Source: Myxococcales bacterium
Lineage (GTDB): Bacteria; Myxococcota_A; Polyangia; Polyangiales; Polyangiaceae
DNA: 64,000 nucleotides
Direction of reading: 5' to 3'
NCBI GenBank assembly: GCA_016712525.1
Contig: JADJQX010000001.1
Location: 1,984,001 to 2,048,000, forward strand
Below the pieces are notes generated by a model. The model did not search any database, was not told where the DNA came from, and saw only the letters and a list, made by a program, of their open reading frames with translations. The translations under genes and the position numbers were made by a program. Positions 36,999 through 46,441 of this stretch are shown piece after piece. Each line of letters opens with the position of its first letter. Positions within the stretch are counted from its first letter, which is position 1.

Positions 36999-37050
36999 GC
37001 GTCCGTCTGCCGATCGACGCGGGAGCCGTCCTTCGATCGAGGCGACGCCG

Positions 37051-40000
37051 CTACTTGCCCACGGTGTACGTGACCCGCTGCCCGAGGGCGCGGTCCACCT
37101 CTTCGCAGAACGCGCGGAACGCCGGGTACTCCGCGGCCGAGATGCGCGCCTTCTTGAGGGCGACGCGCGTCTTCGTTCGCACCTCGGCGCCCTTCACGTC
37201 GGCCTCGACCGCGTAGCTCCCGAAGGGCGAATCGCCCTTTTGCGCGCGCGGGGCCGACACGACCTTCGCGCCCGCGGGCAGCTTGAGCGTGGTGTCGCTC
37301 TCTTCGGCGGTGAGGGAGAAGATCCGCATGTCCCGCTTGCGTTGCGAGAGGGTCGCATACTCGCGCACCATGTGCTCGCGCGGCCCGGCTGCGAGCGTGA
37401 GCGTGTCGCCGTCCCTCTTGGCGAGCTGCGACACCTTGCCTTTGGCCCGCAACGACACGGGATCCTCGACCTTCTCGAGGTCGTTCGATTTCACGTCGGT
37501 GAGCTCGAGGCCCGGGTACTCCGCGCCCAAGTCTTCTTGGACGCGTTTCTTCTGGGTCGACGCCGAGTGGTAGCGGCTTCGCCAGCTCGGGGCGTGCACG
37601 CCGGTCACGTCGGCGCGAAAGTCGATCGTCGCCGACCCGTCTTGGCCGACCACCGCCTCGACCTTCCGTGACGTGACGCTCTCCTCGGGGGGAGGCTCGG
37701 GCAGGTGCACGAGCTCGGGTTTGCCCTCGTGGATGCGGAGCGCGAGCGCCCCTCGGTCCATGGCCGGGAGCTCACGAGAGCCCGTAAATTCGGCCGTCCC
37801 GTCGAGGTAGAGGTTCATCGAGGGCACGTAGGCGATCGCGTGATCGAAGGGCGCGAGGCTCGCGGGTGCGCCCTCGAAATCGCCGCGCATGCCGGTGCGC
37901 AAGATGACGATGGTCGCCGGGATGCCGGCCTCTTTGAGCATCGTGACGATGAGGGTCGCCTTGTCTTTGCAGTCGCCGAAGCCCCGCGCGAAGATCTGCG
38001 CGCACCGGTACGGCTTGAAGCCGTGGATGCCGAACTCGAGCGCCACGTACCGCGTCTTCTGGACGACGTAGTCGTAGATGGCGCGCACCTTGTCCTCGGG
38101 CGTCGTGAGCCCCTTCGTGACCTCGGTCACGCGGCGCTTCACCTCGTCGTCGGCGACGAACTGGTCTTTGACGAGGCCCCAGTACCACTTGCCCATGTCG
38201 TCCCACGATTTGTACGTGGAGACGTGCACGTGGCCGGCCGTCGACGCGAGCGGCGGCTCGAGCGGCTCGGGATCGAGCGGCGCGACGTTCTTCGCCACGT
38301 AGCGGTACACACGTTTGTCGCCCTGCTCGCTCTCGGCGCGCACGATCCCCGGGATCTGCGGCGTGTTGAAGTGGAGCTCGCGCGATTTGGGCGTGATCAG
38401 CACGTACTCGGCGTGCGCGATGGGCTCGCGCGACTGCATGTACACGACCTCGCCGAAGTAGTCGGCGAAGGCGTTCCGCTGGGCGACGTCCTCCACGCGG
38501 TAGAGGAGCTCCACCACGTCCCCCGGGTACAAACGGGGAAAGTGCACGTAATAGACGCGCTGGCTCGTGTACATCGCGATCTGCGGGTTGTCGGCCGGCC
38601 CGTCGCCGCTCTCGGCGGCCTCGTCGACCTGCCCGTTCTTGCGGTACACACGCGCGCCGCGGAGCTGCACGGTCTCGGTGTCGGCCTCGAAGCCGAACGC
38701 GTACTCGCGGGCCTGCGCGGCCGCCGCGTCGGTGAGGGGCTGATAGACCACTTGGTGGTAGCGGCTCGCGAGCCCGTTCGGGAACACCGTCGTGACCTGC
38801 ATGTCGACCAGGGTCCTGCGGTCGCGGCCGGCCGCGGGGGCCTCGCGCTGGGCGAGGAACTCCTTCGCGGGGTGTGTGTACACCTCGTCGGGGCGGGGCT
38901 TCTCGGGCTCTGTGTGGGCCACGTACTCGCGCACGTCCTTCTCTTGGGGGCGGAGCTCGAGCACCTTCTTGAGGAGCCGGAGCTGCTCCTCCGTGTTGCC
39001 GCCGATCGCGTACACGTTCGCGAGCGAGCGCATCGTGTCGGTGTCCTCGGGGGCGAGCTCGAGGGCTTTTTTGTACGACGCGATGGCCTTCGGGCGATCC
39101 CCGAGCGACACGTACGTGCGGGCGGCCTGCGCGAGCACGCCTGCGCTGTCGGGGTTGGCGGCGACGAGCCTCCCGACCCAGTGGTTGGCCGACGTGGTGT
39201 CCCTCCGCGCGAGCGCGAGATCGAGCTTTCGCTGGGCAATTTGCGGGTCGTCGAAGCGGAGGGCGGCGTAGCGCTCTTCGAGCACCTCGGCCTCGCTCGT
39301 CCGGTTCATGTCCTCGAGGGCCGAGGCCGTGGCGCGGAGGAGCGCGACCGATTTGGGCCGGCGCGAGAGGGCACGATCGAGGAGGGCGAGGGCGGTCTCC
39401 TTGAGGTTCGCTTCGGCGTAGAGCTCGACGCGCGCCAAGGTCGCGCGCACGTTGTCGGGGTCTTTCGCCAGCACGCGGTCGTAGTGCGGGATCGCGTCGC
39501 GGAAATTCGTGCCGGCCCTGGCGTGGGCCGCACGCGCGAGCAAAACGTCGAGCTTGTCCTCCTCGGAGGAGCTCGTCTTCGCGAGCGCTTCCGCGCGATC
39601 GAGGAACGTCGCCTCTTGGTTGCGCCCCTCGGTCAGGTCGCCGGCGAGCAGGAGCCTCTGCACCGTGGGGGCCTTGTCGGCCGCTTTTCGCGCGAGCGCG
39701 CGGGCCTTTCGCTCGGCCGGATCGTCGGACGAGGTGAGCAGCAGGTAACGCGCGTAGGCCTCGAGCATGGCCGGATCGTCGCCCTTGGTCAGCCGCTCGA
39801 ACGCGGCGACCGGGCCCTCCAGCGCCGGGCCTTCGGGCTTGGTCGTGTCCTTCTTGAAGCGGACGGCCGCGGCCTCCGACGCGAGCTGCGTGTCGGCCGA
39901 GCTCGTCACGTACGGGTCTTTTCCGCCGTCGGCCGAGCCGATCCGCAGCGAGAAAATGGCTCCGTCCTCGTCGCCGCAGGTCTTCACGACGACGCGGTTT

Positions 40001-40767
40001 TGCCCCTCGCGGAGCACGACCTTGGTCGCGAAGCGCTCGGCGTCGAGCGCGCGGTACTTCGCGTCCTCGAGCACCTTCTCGCCGTTCCAGAAGACCTTGG
40101 TGGCGCCCGCGCTCCCGAGCCAGAGCGACACGGTGCGAGGGCCTTGGCCTTTGCGTGTATCCCGCACGAACGTCGTCGCGTAGACGCACGTCTTCTCGCT
40201 GGGGCGCACGAGGGCGCCCGCGTCGAGCCAGCCGAAATGGGCCACGTCGGGCACCGCGCGCCACCGGACCGCGCGCTCTTTCCCGTCGTACGTGCGCCCC
40301 ACCGAGAGCGGCTCCTTGATGTCCTCTTCGGGGCCGAACGCTCGATCGAAGCCGCCCTTGCCCTCGTTGTCGAACGGCCCGACCACGAGCCACGAGCCCA
40401 CGAAGCCGAGGTCGCGGACACGCGCACGAGCCCCGTCGAAATCACCCCGTCGGCGCTTCGCGTAGGCCCCGAGGAGCCCGGCGTAGACGCGCGTCGCGGG
40501 GGTGAGGGCCTTGTCCTCGGCGAGGTCGTCGAGGGCCGCCGAGAGCTCGGCCGGGTCGCCCTGGTCGTACTCCTGCCACAATGTGCGAAGCGCCGTGTAG
40601 ACGAGCGGGCCCTTCGCGTTTCGAGCGGCGTCGCGGAGCCTCGCGATCTTGGCGAGGCGGTCGCCCAGGCGCTCCCCGGTCGCTGCGTCGGCGACCCCGG
40701 GCAGCGCCGAGGCGCCGAGGGCGAGCGCGACGATGGGCAGAAGCGTCGAAAACCTTGCGAATTTCAC
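37051..40767 (-). CDS. Large DUF3857 / transglutaminase-like protein with TPR repeats
   Basis: About 1238 residues if the GTG at 40765-40767 is the start; a TTG at 40803 would add twelve. The signal peptide core is L-P-I-V-A-L-A-L-G-A. Residues ~90-330 look like a beta domain (F-V-G-S-W-L-V-V-G-P-F). TPR repeats cover about 330-640 (Y-A-R-Y-L, P-E-D-T-D-T-M-R-S-L). A DUF3857 domain (~680-880) precedes a transglutaminase core with the triad in F-G-D-C-K-D-K-A (Cys), F-D-H-A (His) and L-D-G-T (Asp). The C-terminal ~200 residues are beta-rich. Known members are exported proteins of unclear substrate; peptide cleavage or crosslinking at the envelope is likely. Confidence 0.85.
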   Translation of the reverse strand: MKFARFSTLLPIVALALGASALPGVADAATGERLGDRLAKIARLRDAARNAKGPLVYTALRTLWQEYDQGDPAELSAALDDLAEDKALTPATRVYAGLLGAYAKRRRGDFDGARARVRDLGFVGSWLVVGPFDNEGKGGFDRAFGPEEDIKEPLSVGRTYDGKERAVRWRAVPDVAHFGWLDAGALVRPSEKTCVYATTFVRDTRKGQGPRTVSLWLGSAGATKVFWNGEKVLEDAKYRALDAERFATKVVLREGQNRVVVKTCGDEDGAIFSLRIGSADGGKDPYVTSSADTQLASEAAAVRFKKDTTKPEGPALEGPVAAFERLTKGDDPAMLEAYARYLLLTSSDDPAERKARALARKAADKAPTVQRLLLAGDLTEGRNQEATFLDRAEALAKTSSSEEDKLDVLLARAAHARAGTNFRDAIPHYDRVLAKDPDNVRATLARVELYAEANLKETALALLDRALSRRPKSVALLRATASALEDMNRTSEAEVLEERYAALRFDDPQIAQRKLDLALARRDTTSANHWVGRLVAANPDSAGVLAQAARTYVSLGDRPKAIASYKKALELAPEDTDTMRSLANVYAIGGNTEEQLRLLKKVLELRPQEKDVREYVAHTEPEKPRPDEVYTHPAKEFLAQREAPAAGRDRRTLVDMQVTTVFPNGLASRYHQVVYQPLTDAAAAQAREYAFGFEADTETVQLRGARVYRKNGQVDEAAESGDGPADNPQIAMYTSQRVYYVHFPRLYPGDVVELLYRVEDVAQRNAFADYFGEVVYMQSREPIAHAEYVLITPKSRELHFNTPQIPGIVRAESEQGDKRVYRYVAKNVAPLDPEPLEPPLASTAGHVHVSTYKSWDDMGKWYWGLVKDQFVADDEVKRRVTEVTKGLTTPEDKVRAIYDYVVQKTRYVALEFGIHGFKPYRCAQIFARGFGDCKDKATLIVTMLKEAGIPATIVILRTGMRGDFEGAPASLAPFDHAIAYVPSMNLYLDGTAEFTGSRELPAMDRGALALRIHEGKPELVHLPEPPPEESVTSRKVEAVVGQDGSATIDFRADVTGVHAPSWRSRYHSASTQKKRVQEDLGAEYPGLELTDVKSNDLEKVEDPVSLRAKGKVSQLAKRDGDTLTLAAGPREHMVREYATLSQRKRDMRIFSLTAEESDTTLKLPAGAKVVSAPRAQKGDSPFGSYAVEADVKGAEVRTKTRVALKKARISAAEYPAFRAFCEEVDRALGQRVTYTVGK

Positions 40768-40901
40768 CCCGAGGTTTTCGGCCCCGAGGAGGGCCTGCGT
40801 CAAGGGGAGCCTTGTCGTTGGCCGCCGAACGGGCCACCTGGTCCCTTTCCTCGTCCGATTGTTTCTCGCATCGGCCCAAGCGTTGGTATACGGCGGCTCG
40901 T

Positions 40902-41825
40902 ATGCTTCGAGGGCTCATCAAGACGATCCGCCCGCACCAGTGGGTGAAGAATCTCTTCGTCCTCGCGCCGATGTTCTTCCACAAGGACGTCTTCGTGACG
41001 GGCCCTGGCGGCGTTCCAGCGTTGAACTTGCTCGTCACGGGCCGCGCGCTCGTCGCGACGTTCGTGTTCTGCCTGCTCGCGGGCGCCGTCTACACCATCA
41101 ACGACCTGGTCGACGTCGAAGCCGACAAAATCCACCCGGTGAAGCGCAAGCGCCCCATCCCGAGCGGTGAGGTCCCGCTCCCGGTGGCGCGCGGCATGGC
41201 CGTCGGCCTCGTGCTGATCTCGCTCACCGTCGCCCTGAAGGTCGATCTCCGCTTCGCCGCGGTCGCGCTCGTCTACTTCCTCGAGAACCTCGCCTACAGC
41301 TTCAAGCTGAAGAAGGTGGCCTTCCTCGACGTGGGCCTCATCGCGTTCGGGTTCGTGCTGCGCGTCCTCGCGGGCGGCTACGCGACGAACACCCCAAAAA
41401 TCTCCTTCTATATGATCGCCTGCACGGCGCTCTTGGCCCTCTTTTTGGGCTTCGGAAAGCGCCGCCACGAGCTCGAAGGAGAGCACGCGGGCAAGCAGCG
41501 CGCGGCCCTCGAGGCCTACACGAAGACCTCGCTCAACGTGGCCCTCGGCATCACCGGCACGGCTACGGCGGTCACGTACATTGCGTACACCCTCGACCCG
41601 GCGACCCGCGAGTTCTTCAACTCCGACAGCCTCTGGATGACGGCTCCCTTCACGCTCTTCGGCATCGGCCGCTTCCTCATGCTCGTCTCGGGCAAGGCCG
41701 GCCGCGGCAAGCGCGCCGAGAGCCCCACCCAAGAGATGCTGAGCGACGTGCCCTTCGTCCTGAACCTCGTGCTCTGGGTCGTGGTCGTCGTCGCCGTCGT
41801 CTACCGGCTGAAGCCTGGAGTCTAA
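40902..41825 (+). CDS. UbiA-family prenyltransferase, decaprenyl-phosphate phosphoribosyltransferase-like
   Basis: 307 residues with about eight transmembrane helices. The I-R-P-H-Q-W-V-K-N start and the N-D-L-V-D-V-E-A-D-K-I-H-P motif with K-R-x-R-P-I are the family's Mg-diphosphate site. The spelling fits the DPPR-synthase branch, which joins phosphoribose to a polyprenyl phosphate to make an arabinose or sugar donor, better than the UbiA quinone branch. It is divergent from the DUF3857 gene and followed by a terminator and rpoZ. Confidence 0.85.
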   Translation: MLRGLIKTIRPHQWVKNLFVLAPMFFHKDVFVTGPGGVPALNLLVTGRALVATFVFCLLAGAVYTINDLVDVEADKIHPVKRKRPIPSGEVPLPVARGMAVGLVLISLTVALKVDLRFAAVALVYFLENLAYSFKLKKVAFLDVGLIAFGFVLRVLAGGYATNTPKISFYMIACTALLALFLGFGKRRHELEGEHAGKQRAALEAYTKTSLNVALGITGTATAVTYIAYTLDPATREFFNSDSLWMTAPFTLFGIGRFLMLVSGKAGRGKRAESPTQEMLSDVPFVLNLVLWVVVVVAVVYRLKPGV

Positions 41826-41876
41826 ACAGGCGTGCAGTTGCGGCGCGGCGAAAAGCCCGCTAGAACCACCATCCCC

Positions 41877-41897
41877 CGGGGTTTTTCCCCGCTTTTT
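41877..41897 (+). terminator. Short intrinsic terminator before rpoZ
   Basis: CGGGG (41877-41881) and CCCCG (41887-41891) form a 5-bp stem around TTTTT and are followed by CTTTTT. The stem is short but all G-C. It would separate the prenyltransferase from rpoZ. Confidence 0.5.
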
Positions 41898-41914
41898 CGA
41901 GAGGTTAGTGAGCC

Positions 41915-42154
41915 ATGGCCCGTGTCACCGTCGAAGATTGTCTCGAGCGTGAAGAGAACCGCTTCGCCCTCGTTCTGCTCGCGGCGAGCCGCACGCGCCA
42001 GCTCATGAAGGGCCAGCCCTCGCTCGTCCCCTCGAAGAACAAGGCCGCCGTCACTGCGCTCCGCGAGATCGCCGCCGGCAAGGTCCACTACGACCGCGCC
42101 GCGAACGACGTCGTCTCCGAGTGGATCGACTCCCAGGCTCGCTCGAGTCTGTGA
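41915..42154 (+). CDS. rpoZ: RNA polymerase omega subunit
   Basis: 79 residues beginning M-A-R-V-T-V-E-D-C-L-E, the near-universal omega start, followed by N-R-F-A-L-V-L-L-A-A-S-R-T-R-Q. Omega helps fold and hold the beta-prime subunit. The length is typical. GAGAGGTTAG precedes the start. Its stop overlaps the next gene's GTG (GTGA), so a methyltransferase is translated with it. Confidence 0.97.
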   Translation: MARVTVEDCLEREENRFALVLLAASRTRQLMKGQPSLVPSKNKAAVTALREIAAGKVHYDRAANDVVSEWIDSQARSSL

Positions 42155-43023
42155 GCGCCGACAGGGCTGCCCCGCGCCGCCCGAAGACCCGCGCGCGCTC
42201 GGCCGAGACCAAGGCCGATGCGCGCGCTCGTTTATTTCGGCTCGGTTCGTTCGCGCACTACGCCGACCCGGCCTACTACACGAAGACCTACGCCTCACGA
42301 GACGCCGACGTCGGCTACTACGTGACCGAGGCGCTCGCGTCGAAGGGCCCGGTGCTCGAGCTCGGCGCGGGCAACGGCCGCATCACGCTGCCCATGGCGA
42401 GGCACGGTGTGAAGGTGTGGGCGGTCGATCACTCGCGCCCCATGCTCGAGGATCTGCGCGCGCGGCTCGCGGCCGAGCCCCCCGAGGTCGCGGCGCGTGT
42501 GACCCTCGTCGAAGGGGACATCCGCGACGTGCGCCTCTCGCGGCGATTTTCGCGGGTATTTTGCCCGTTCAACACGGCCCTCCACCTCTACACGAGGGAC
42601 GACGTCGAGCGCTTCTTGGCCACGGCCAAACGCCACCTCTTGCCCGACGGCGAGCTCGTGGTCGACCTCTCGATCCCGCTCGCCGAGAACCTCGCGCGTG
42701 ATCCCGAGTCGCCCTACGGCGCGCCCCCGTTCCGCCACCCGACCGAGGGCAAGGTCCGGTACAAAGAGCTCTTCGATTTCGACCCGAGCACCCAGGTGCT
42801 CGTGGTGACGATGCAGTTTTTCCCCGAGGACAAGGCCCGCCCGGCGTTCGCCACGCCGCTCGCGCATAGGCAATTTTACCCGGGTGAATGGGAGACGCTG
42901 CTCCACTACAATGGCTTCCCCGGCGCGCGTGTGTACGGCGATTTCTTCGGTGGGCCCCTCACGCGCGAGAGCGACGTGATGGTGTGGCACGCCCGCGCGA
43001 GGGCCAAAAAAGCGAAGAGGTGA
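42151..43023 (+). CDS. Class I SAM-dependent methyltransferase
   Basis: 290 residues; the GTG at 42151 overlaps the rpoZ stop. Motif I is V-L-E-L-G-A-G-N-G-R (~70-79), with V-D-H-S-R-P-M acidic motif II and E-G-D-I-R-D for the adenine site. The strand-4 block F-N-T-A-L-H-L-Y follows. The N-terminal ~25 residues are Arg/Ala-rich and may be disordered. The substrate is unknown. Coupling to rpoZ and yggS suggests a housekeeping unit. Confidence 0.88.
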   Translation: MSADRAAPRRPKTRARSAETKADARARLFRLGSFAHYADPAYYTKTYASRDADVGYYVTEALASKGPVLELGAGNGRITLPMARHGVKVWAVDHSRPMLEDLRARLAAEPPEVAARVTLVEGDIRDVRLSRRFSRVFCPFNTALHLYTRDDVERFLATAKRHLLPDGELVVDLSIPLAENLARDPESPYGAPPFRHPTEGKVRYKELFDFDPSTQVLVVTMQFFPEDKARPAFATPLAHRQFYPGEWETLLHYNGFPGARVYGDFFGGPLTRESDVMVWHARARAKKAKR

Positions 43024-43025
43024 CC

Positions 43026-43721
43026 GTGACCTTCGACACCATGCAGGCGCGCCTCGGCGCGGTCAAAGAGCGGCTCGCTGCGGCGGAGCATGCAGCCGGG
43101 AGGCCCGAGGGCTCGGTGCGGCTCGTGTGTGTATCGAAGATGCACCCGGCCTCGGCCATCCGCGAGGCGTACGCGCTCGGGGAGCGACGTTTCGGCGAAA
43201 ACTACGCCCAAGAGCTCGCCGAGAAGGCCGAGGAGCTCGCCGACCTGAGAGACATCGAGTGGCACTTCATTGGCCATTTGCAGTCGAACAAAGCCAAAAT
43301 CGTGGCCAAATATGCCCACGTCGTGCACTCGGTCGACTCGGCCTCCCTCGCGGCCGAGCTCGGCAAGCGGGCTCGGGCCACCGGCCGGAGCGACCTGCCC
43401 CTGCGCGTGCTCGTCGAGGTGAACGTGGGCGGCGAGGCGCAGAAGAGCGGCGTGGCTCCGTCCGAATTGCCCGACGTGCTCGCCCGCGTGAGGACCGAAG
43501 AGGGCCTCGCCCTCGTGGGGCTCATGAGCATGCCCCCGGCCGACGATCTCGAGGCCGCGAGGCGTGTCTTTTCGACGCTGCGCACCCTCCGAAACGTGAC
43601 GGCCCCCGGCCTCCCCGAGCTCTCGATGGGCATGAGCGCGGACATGGAGGTCGCGGTGGCCGAAGGTGCGACCTACGTGCGCGTGGGCACCGCGATCTTC
43701 GGCGAGCGCCAAAAAAGCTGA
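43026..43721 (+). CDS. yggS: YggS-family PLP homeostasis protein
   Basis: 231 residues from a GTG at 43026; a GTG at 43020 overlaps the previous stop and is an alternative. The PLP-binding Lys is in V-C-V-S-K-M-H-P (~38). F-G-E-N-Y-A-Q-E, H-F-I-G-H-L-Q-S-N-K and the S-M-G-M-S-A-D-M-E phosphate-binding loop are diagnostic. The protein has an alanine-racemase-type barrel but no enzymatic activity and balances cellular PLP and vitamin B6 pools. It closes the rpoZ transcription unit. Confidence 0.96.
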   Translation: MTFDTMQARLGAVKERLAAAEHAAGRPEGSVRLVCVSKMHPASAIREAYALGERRFGENYAQELAEKAEELADLRDIEWHFIGHLQSNKAKIVAKYAHVVHSVDSASLAAELGKRARATGRSDLPLRVLVEVNVGGEAQKSGVAPSELPDVLARVRTEEGLALVGLMSMPPADDLEAARRVFSTLRTLRNVTAPGLPELSMGMSADMEVAVAEGATYVRVGTAIFGERQKS

Positions 43722-43838
43722 CGAAACCGCGCGCGGGCGTAAATCGTGAGCGCCGCGCGGGGGGTTTTGTTGGGCGAAACGCGCCGAGGCGCTAAGCTTC
43801 CGGGCCGGCTTGCGGCCACCGGGGCCTTAGGGGAACGT

Positions 43839-44788
43839 ATGACGCGCACGAAGAACGCACTTTTTTCCAGGGTTTTTGGGGTCTTGGTCCTCGCGGGGGC
43901 CATGGGGGCCTCGGGGCTCGCCTACGCCGACGAGGCCGAAGCGAAGAACGAAGAGGGCAAAGAGCTCTCGAAGCGCGGCGAGTTCGAAGGCGCGCGCCTG
44001 CGGTTTTTGCAGGCCCTCGGCCTGCGCCCGATGGCAAAGACGATGCTGAACCTCTGCGTGGTCGAGCAGCAGCTCAAGCTCGAGCAAGAGGCCATCAAAC
44101 ACTGCCGGCAGTTCCTCACGGCGAAAGATGCCGACCCGGCCATGGTCCAGACCGTCCAAGACGGCATCTTGCGTGAGCTCGAGCTTGCCACCGGGCGCGT
44201 CCGCTTCGAGGCGCAGCCCGGCCAAAAAATCGAGGTCGACGGCCGCGTCGTCGGCACGGCCCCGCTCACGGTGCCCATCGACTTGAAGGCCGGCGAGCAC
44301 GAGTGTTCGGCGGGCGGCAAGGTCGTCAAGGTCGTCATCAAGGGCGGCGAGAGCGTGACCGTCAAATTGCCACTCGAAGGCCACGACGCGGCCCCCCCCA
44401 AAGAGACGAAAAAGGGAAGTTGGGTCGCCCCCGGTGTGCTCGCCGGGATCGGCGTCGCGGGAGTCGGCGCGGGGTCGTGCTCGGGGTGCTTGCCTCGGGC
44501 AAGGCCACCACGCTCGAAGACGCGCGCACCACGGGGCGCACGTGTGCGGGCACGAGCGACCCGGCCTGCCAAGACTTGAACGACGCGCTCTCGGGCGGAA
44601 AAGGCCTGCGGACGGGCTCGTACATTGCTTATGGAGTCGGCGGCGCGGCGCTGCTCGGCGCTGTGATCGCGACGGCCGTGATCGCGCCCTGGCAAGAGCG
44701 CCCCGCAGGAAAGACCGCGAGGCTCACCACCGTCATCCCCGAGCTCGAGCCGGGCCGTGCGGGCGTCACCGTCGTCGGGAGGTTCTGA
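43839..44788 (+). pseudogene. TPR/PEGA-domain exported protein A, frame-shifted
   Basis: The first 212 residues run from the ATG at 43839 in one frame to about 44474: signal peptide, a TPR-like block (A-E-A-K-N-E-E-G-K-E-L-S-K-R-G-E), one PEGA domain (I-E-V-D-G-R-V-V-G-T-A-P-L) and the start of a transmembrane helix. The rest of the family pattern (transmembrane helix continuing V-V-L-G-V-L, then ~90 residues to G-R-F) is in the next frame up to 44788. The switch falls at GGGG (44471-44474), where one added G would restore a ~316-residue protein. Without it, the frame ends at 44579 in an Arg-rich tail. It may be a sequencing error, a true disruption, or slippage. Two intact relatives lie at 46442 and 51911. 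Confidence 0.75.
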
Positions 44789-44789
44789 G

Positions 44790-46337
44790 ATGCGCCGAGA
44801 AGCTACACTTGGTCTCGTGGTCGTGACCCTCGCCGCCACGGGCGCGCTCTTCGCCGGCTGCGCCTCCTTCGAGGCCGACATTTGCGCCTACGCCAAATGC
44901 GACGCCGACGGCTCCACCGCCGACGGCCCCACCCCCGATGGGACCATTCCCGACGCCGGCCCGGACTCGAACGTGCCGAACCCGCCCGGGTGCGAGTCGG
45001 TGAAGGAGCCATTGAAGAACCCCGAAAAGTGTTTCACGGACGAGGTGTGGGCGTTCGTGTCACCGAACGGGAACGACGCCAACCCCGGCACGAAGCAGCT
45101 GCCCTACAAAACGATCGGCAAAGCGCTCCAGGGCTCGAAGCCTCTGGTCGCGGCGTGCGAGGGGACGTACGCGGAGGCACTCGGGATCGAGCGAACTGTG
45201 GGGCTCTACGGCGGCGTGTCGTGTGACTTCGGGAAGGCTGGCGGAGCGACGACGCTCGCGAGCGGCAAGCCCGTGGGGCTCACGGCGAAGAGCGGAGCCG
45301 TGACACTGAACGGCGTGAACGTGAGGGCCACGGACGCCGCAGCGGAAGGGGAATCGAGCATCGGAATCCTCGCCGAGAGTGGAGTCGACCTGAAGGTGAT
45401 TGGCGGGACTGTGACGGCGGGAGCCGGGGCTCCAGGTGCCGGCGGCACGACCGGCACGAACTACGACGTTGCGCTCGACGCGAGCGACCCGAAGATCAAG
45501 GGCAGCAACGCGAGCGGAAATGCGGGCGGGGCCGTGCAGACTTGCGCGAATCTGTGCGTAGAGACGCCCGGGCTGGTGGTCGAAGGGGGCAAAGGCGGCA
45601 TCGGCGATGTGGCCGGTGGCGCGCCTGGCGCGGAGGGAAAGACGGCAGTCCCGGGAGCTCCCGCGACTGCCGGTAAAGGCGGTGTGTTCGATGGCACGGA
45701 TTGTGCCAATGGTCGTTCCGGTGCCGCGGCGCCTGGCGCGAACGGTGGGGCGGGTGCCACGTCTCCAGGACGGATCGAGGGTGGGAAGTGGCAAGTGAGC
45801 CGCGGGGCGTCTGGGCAGACGGCGCGCCCAGGTCAAGGCGGAGGTGGTGGGTCGGGCGGAGCGTCTGCGACCGTGGGCGGTGGTGGTGGCGGTGGCTGCG
45901 GGGGCTGCGGTGGAGCGAAGGGGCAGGGCGGCCAGAGCGGCGGCTCGAGCTTCGGCGTGTTGTCGCTCGGCGCGACGGTGACGCTGGAGAACGTGACGGT
46001 GAAGGCGGGGACCGGCGGCAAAGGCGGCGCGGGCTCCGGAGGCCAAACCGGCCAAATGGGCGGCGCGGCTGGTGCGCCTGCCTCTCTGGGGATCGGCTGT
46101 ACCGGCGGCCCTGGAGGCCAAGGTGGCCAGGGTGGAGGCGGCGGAGGTGGCGCGGGTGGGCACTCCGTAGCCGTCGCCTACTCGGGCACGAAGCCGACCC
46201 AGAAGGGCGTCAAGGCCGAGCCCGCGGCGACCGCGGCCAAGGGCGGCGATCCGGGAGAGACCGGGCCGGGCGCAACAACACCCTCCACCGCCGGGAAAGA
46301 CGGGGAGACCGCCGCGGAGCTCGATCTCAACAAGTAG
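44790..46337 (+). CDS. Glycine-rich lipoprotein with repeated Gly-Gly-x blocks
   Basis: 515 residues from the ATG right after the previous stop (TGAGATG). The lipobox A-L-F-A-G-C is near residue 23. An Asp/Gly/Pro linker follows, then an F-V-S-P-N-G-N-D-A-N-P-G-T segment like the start of DUF1565/pectate-lyase-type beta-helix domains, with K-T-I-G-K-A-L. From about residue 210 the chain is full of G-G-x and G-x-G-G repeats (A-G-G-T-T-G, G-G-G-G-G-C-G-G-C-G-G) broken by short strands. A fibrous or beta-helical cell-surface protein is the likely role. Confidence 0.75.
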   Translation: MRREATLGLVVVTLAATGALFAGCASFEADICAYAKCDADGSTADGPTPDGTIPDAGPDSNVPNPPGCESVKEPLKNPEKCFTDEVWAFVSPNGNDANPGTKQLPYKTIGKALQGSKPLVAACEGTYAEALGIERTVGLYGGVSCDFGKAGGATTLASGKPVGLTAKSGAVTLNGVNVRATDAAAEGESSIGILAESGVDLKVIGGTVTAGAGAPGAGGTTGTNYDVALDASDPKIKGSNASGNAGGAVQTCANLCVETPGLVVEGGKGGIGDVAGGAPGAEGKTAVPGAPATAGKGGVFDGTDCANGRSGAAAPGANGGAGATSPGRIEGGKWQVSRGASGQTARPGQGGGGGSGGASATVGGGGGGGCGGCGGAKGQGGQSGGSSFGVLSLGATVTLENVTVKAGTGGKGGAGSGGQTGQMGGAAGAPASLGIGCTGGPGGQGGQGGGGGGGAGGHSVAVAYSGTKPTQKGVKAEPAATAAKGGDPGETGPGATTPSTAGKDGETAAELDLNK

Positions 46338-46441
46338 CGGGGGCACGTCCCCCCATCTCAGAAATCACATGCCGACGTGCCGCGTCACTTGATTGGGTGT
46401 CGCGGCTCGCTTAGTCTCTAAGCTCACTTTCGGGAGGGGCC

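Noticed and set aside
37705..40947. A 1080-codon plus-strand frame
   Set aside because: Antisense to the DUF3857/transglutaminase gene, which has clear motifs.
45800..46200. CRISPR-like or simple-repeat array in the Gly-rich gene
   Set aside because: The repeats are irregular codons for Gly-Gly-x within one frame, with no spacers of fixed length.
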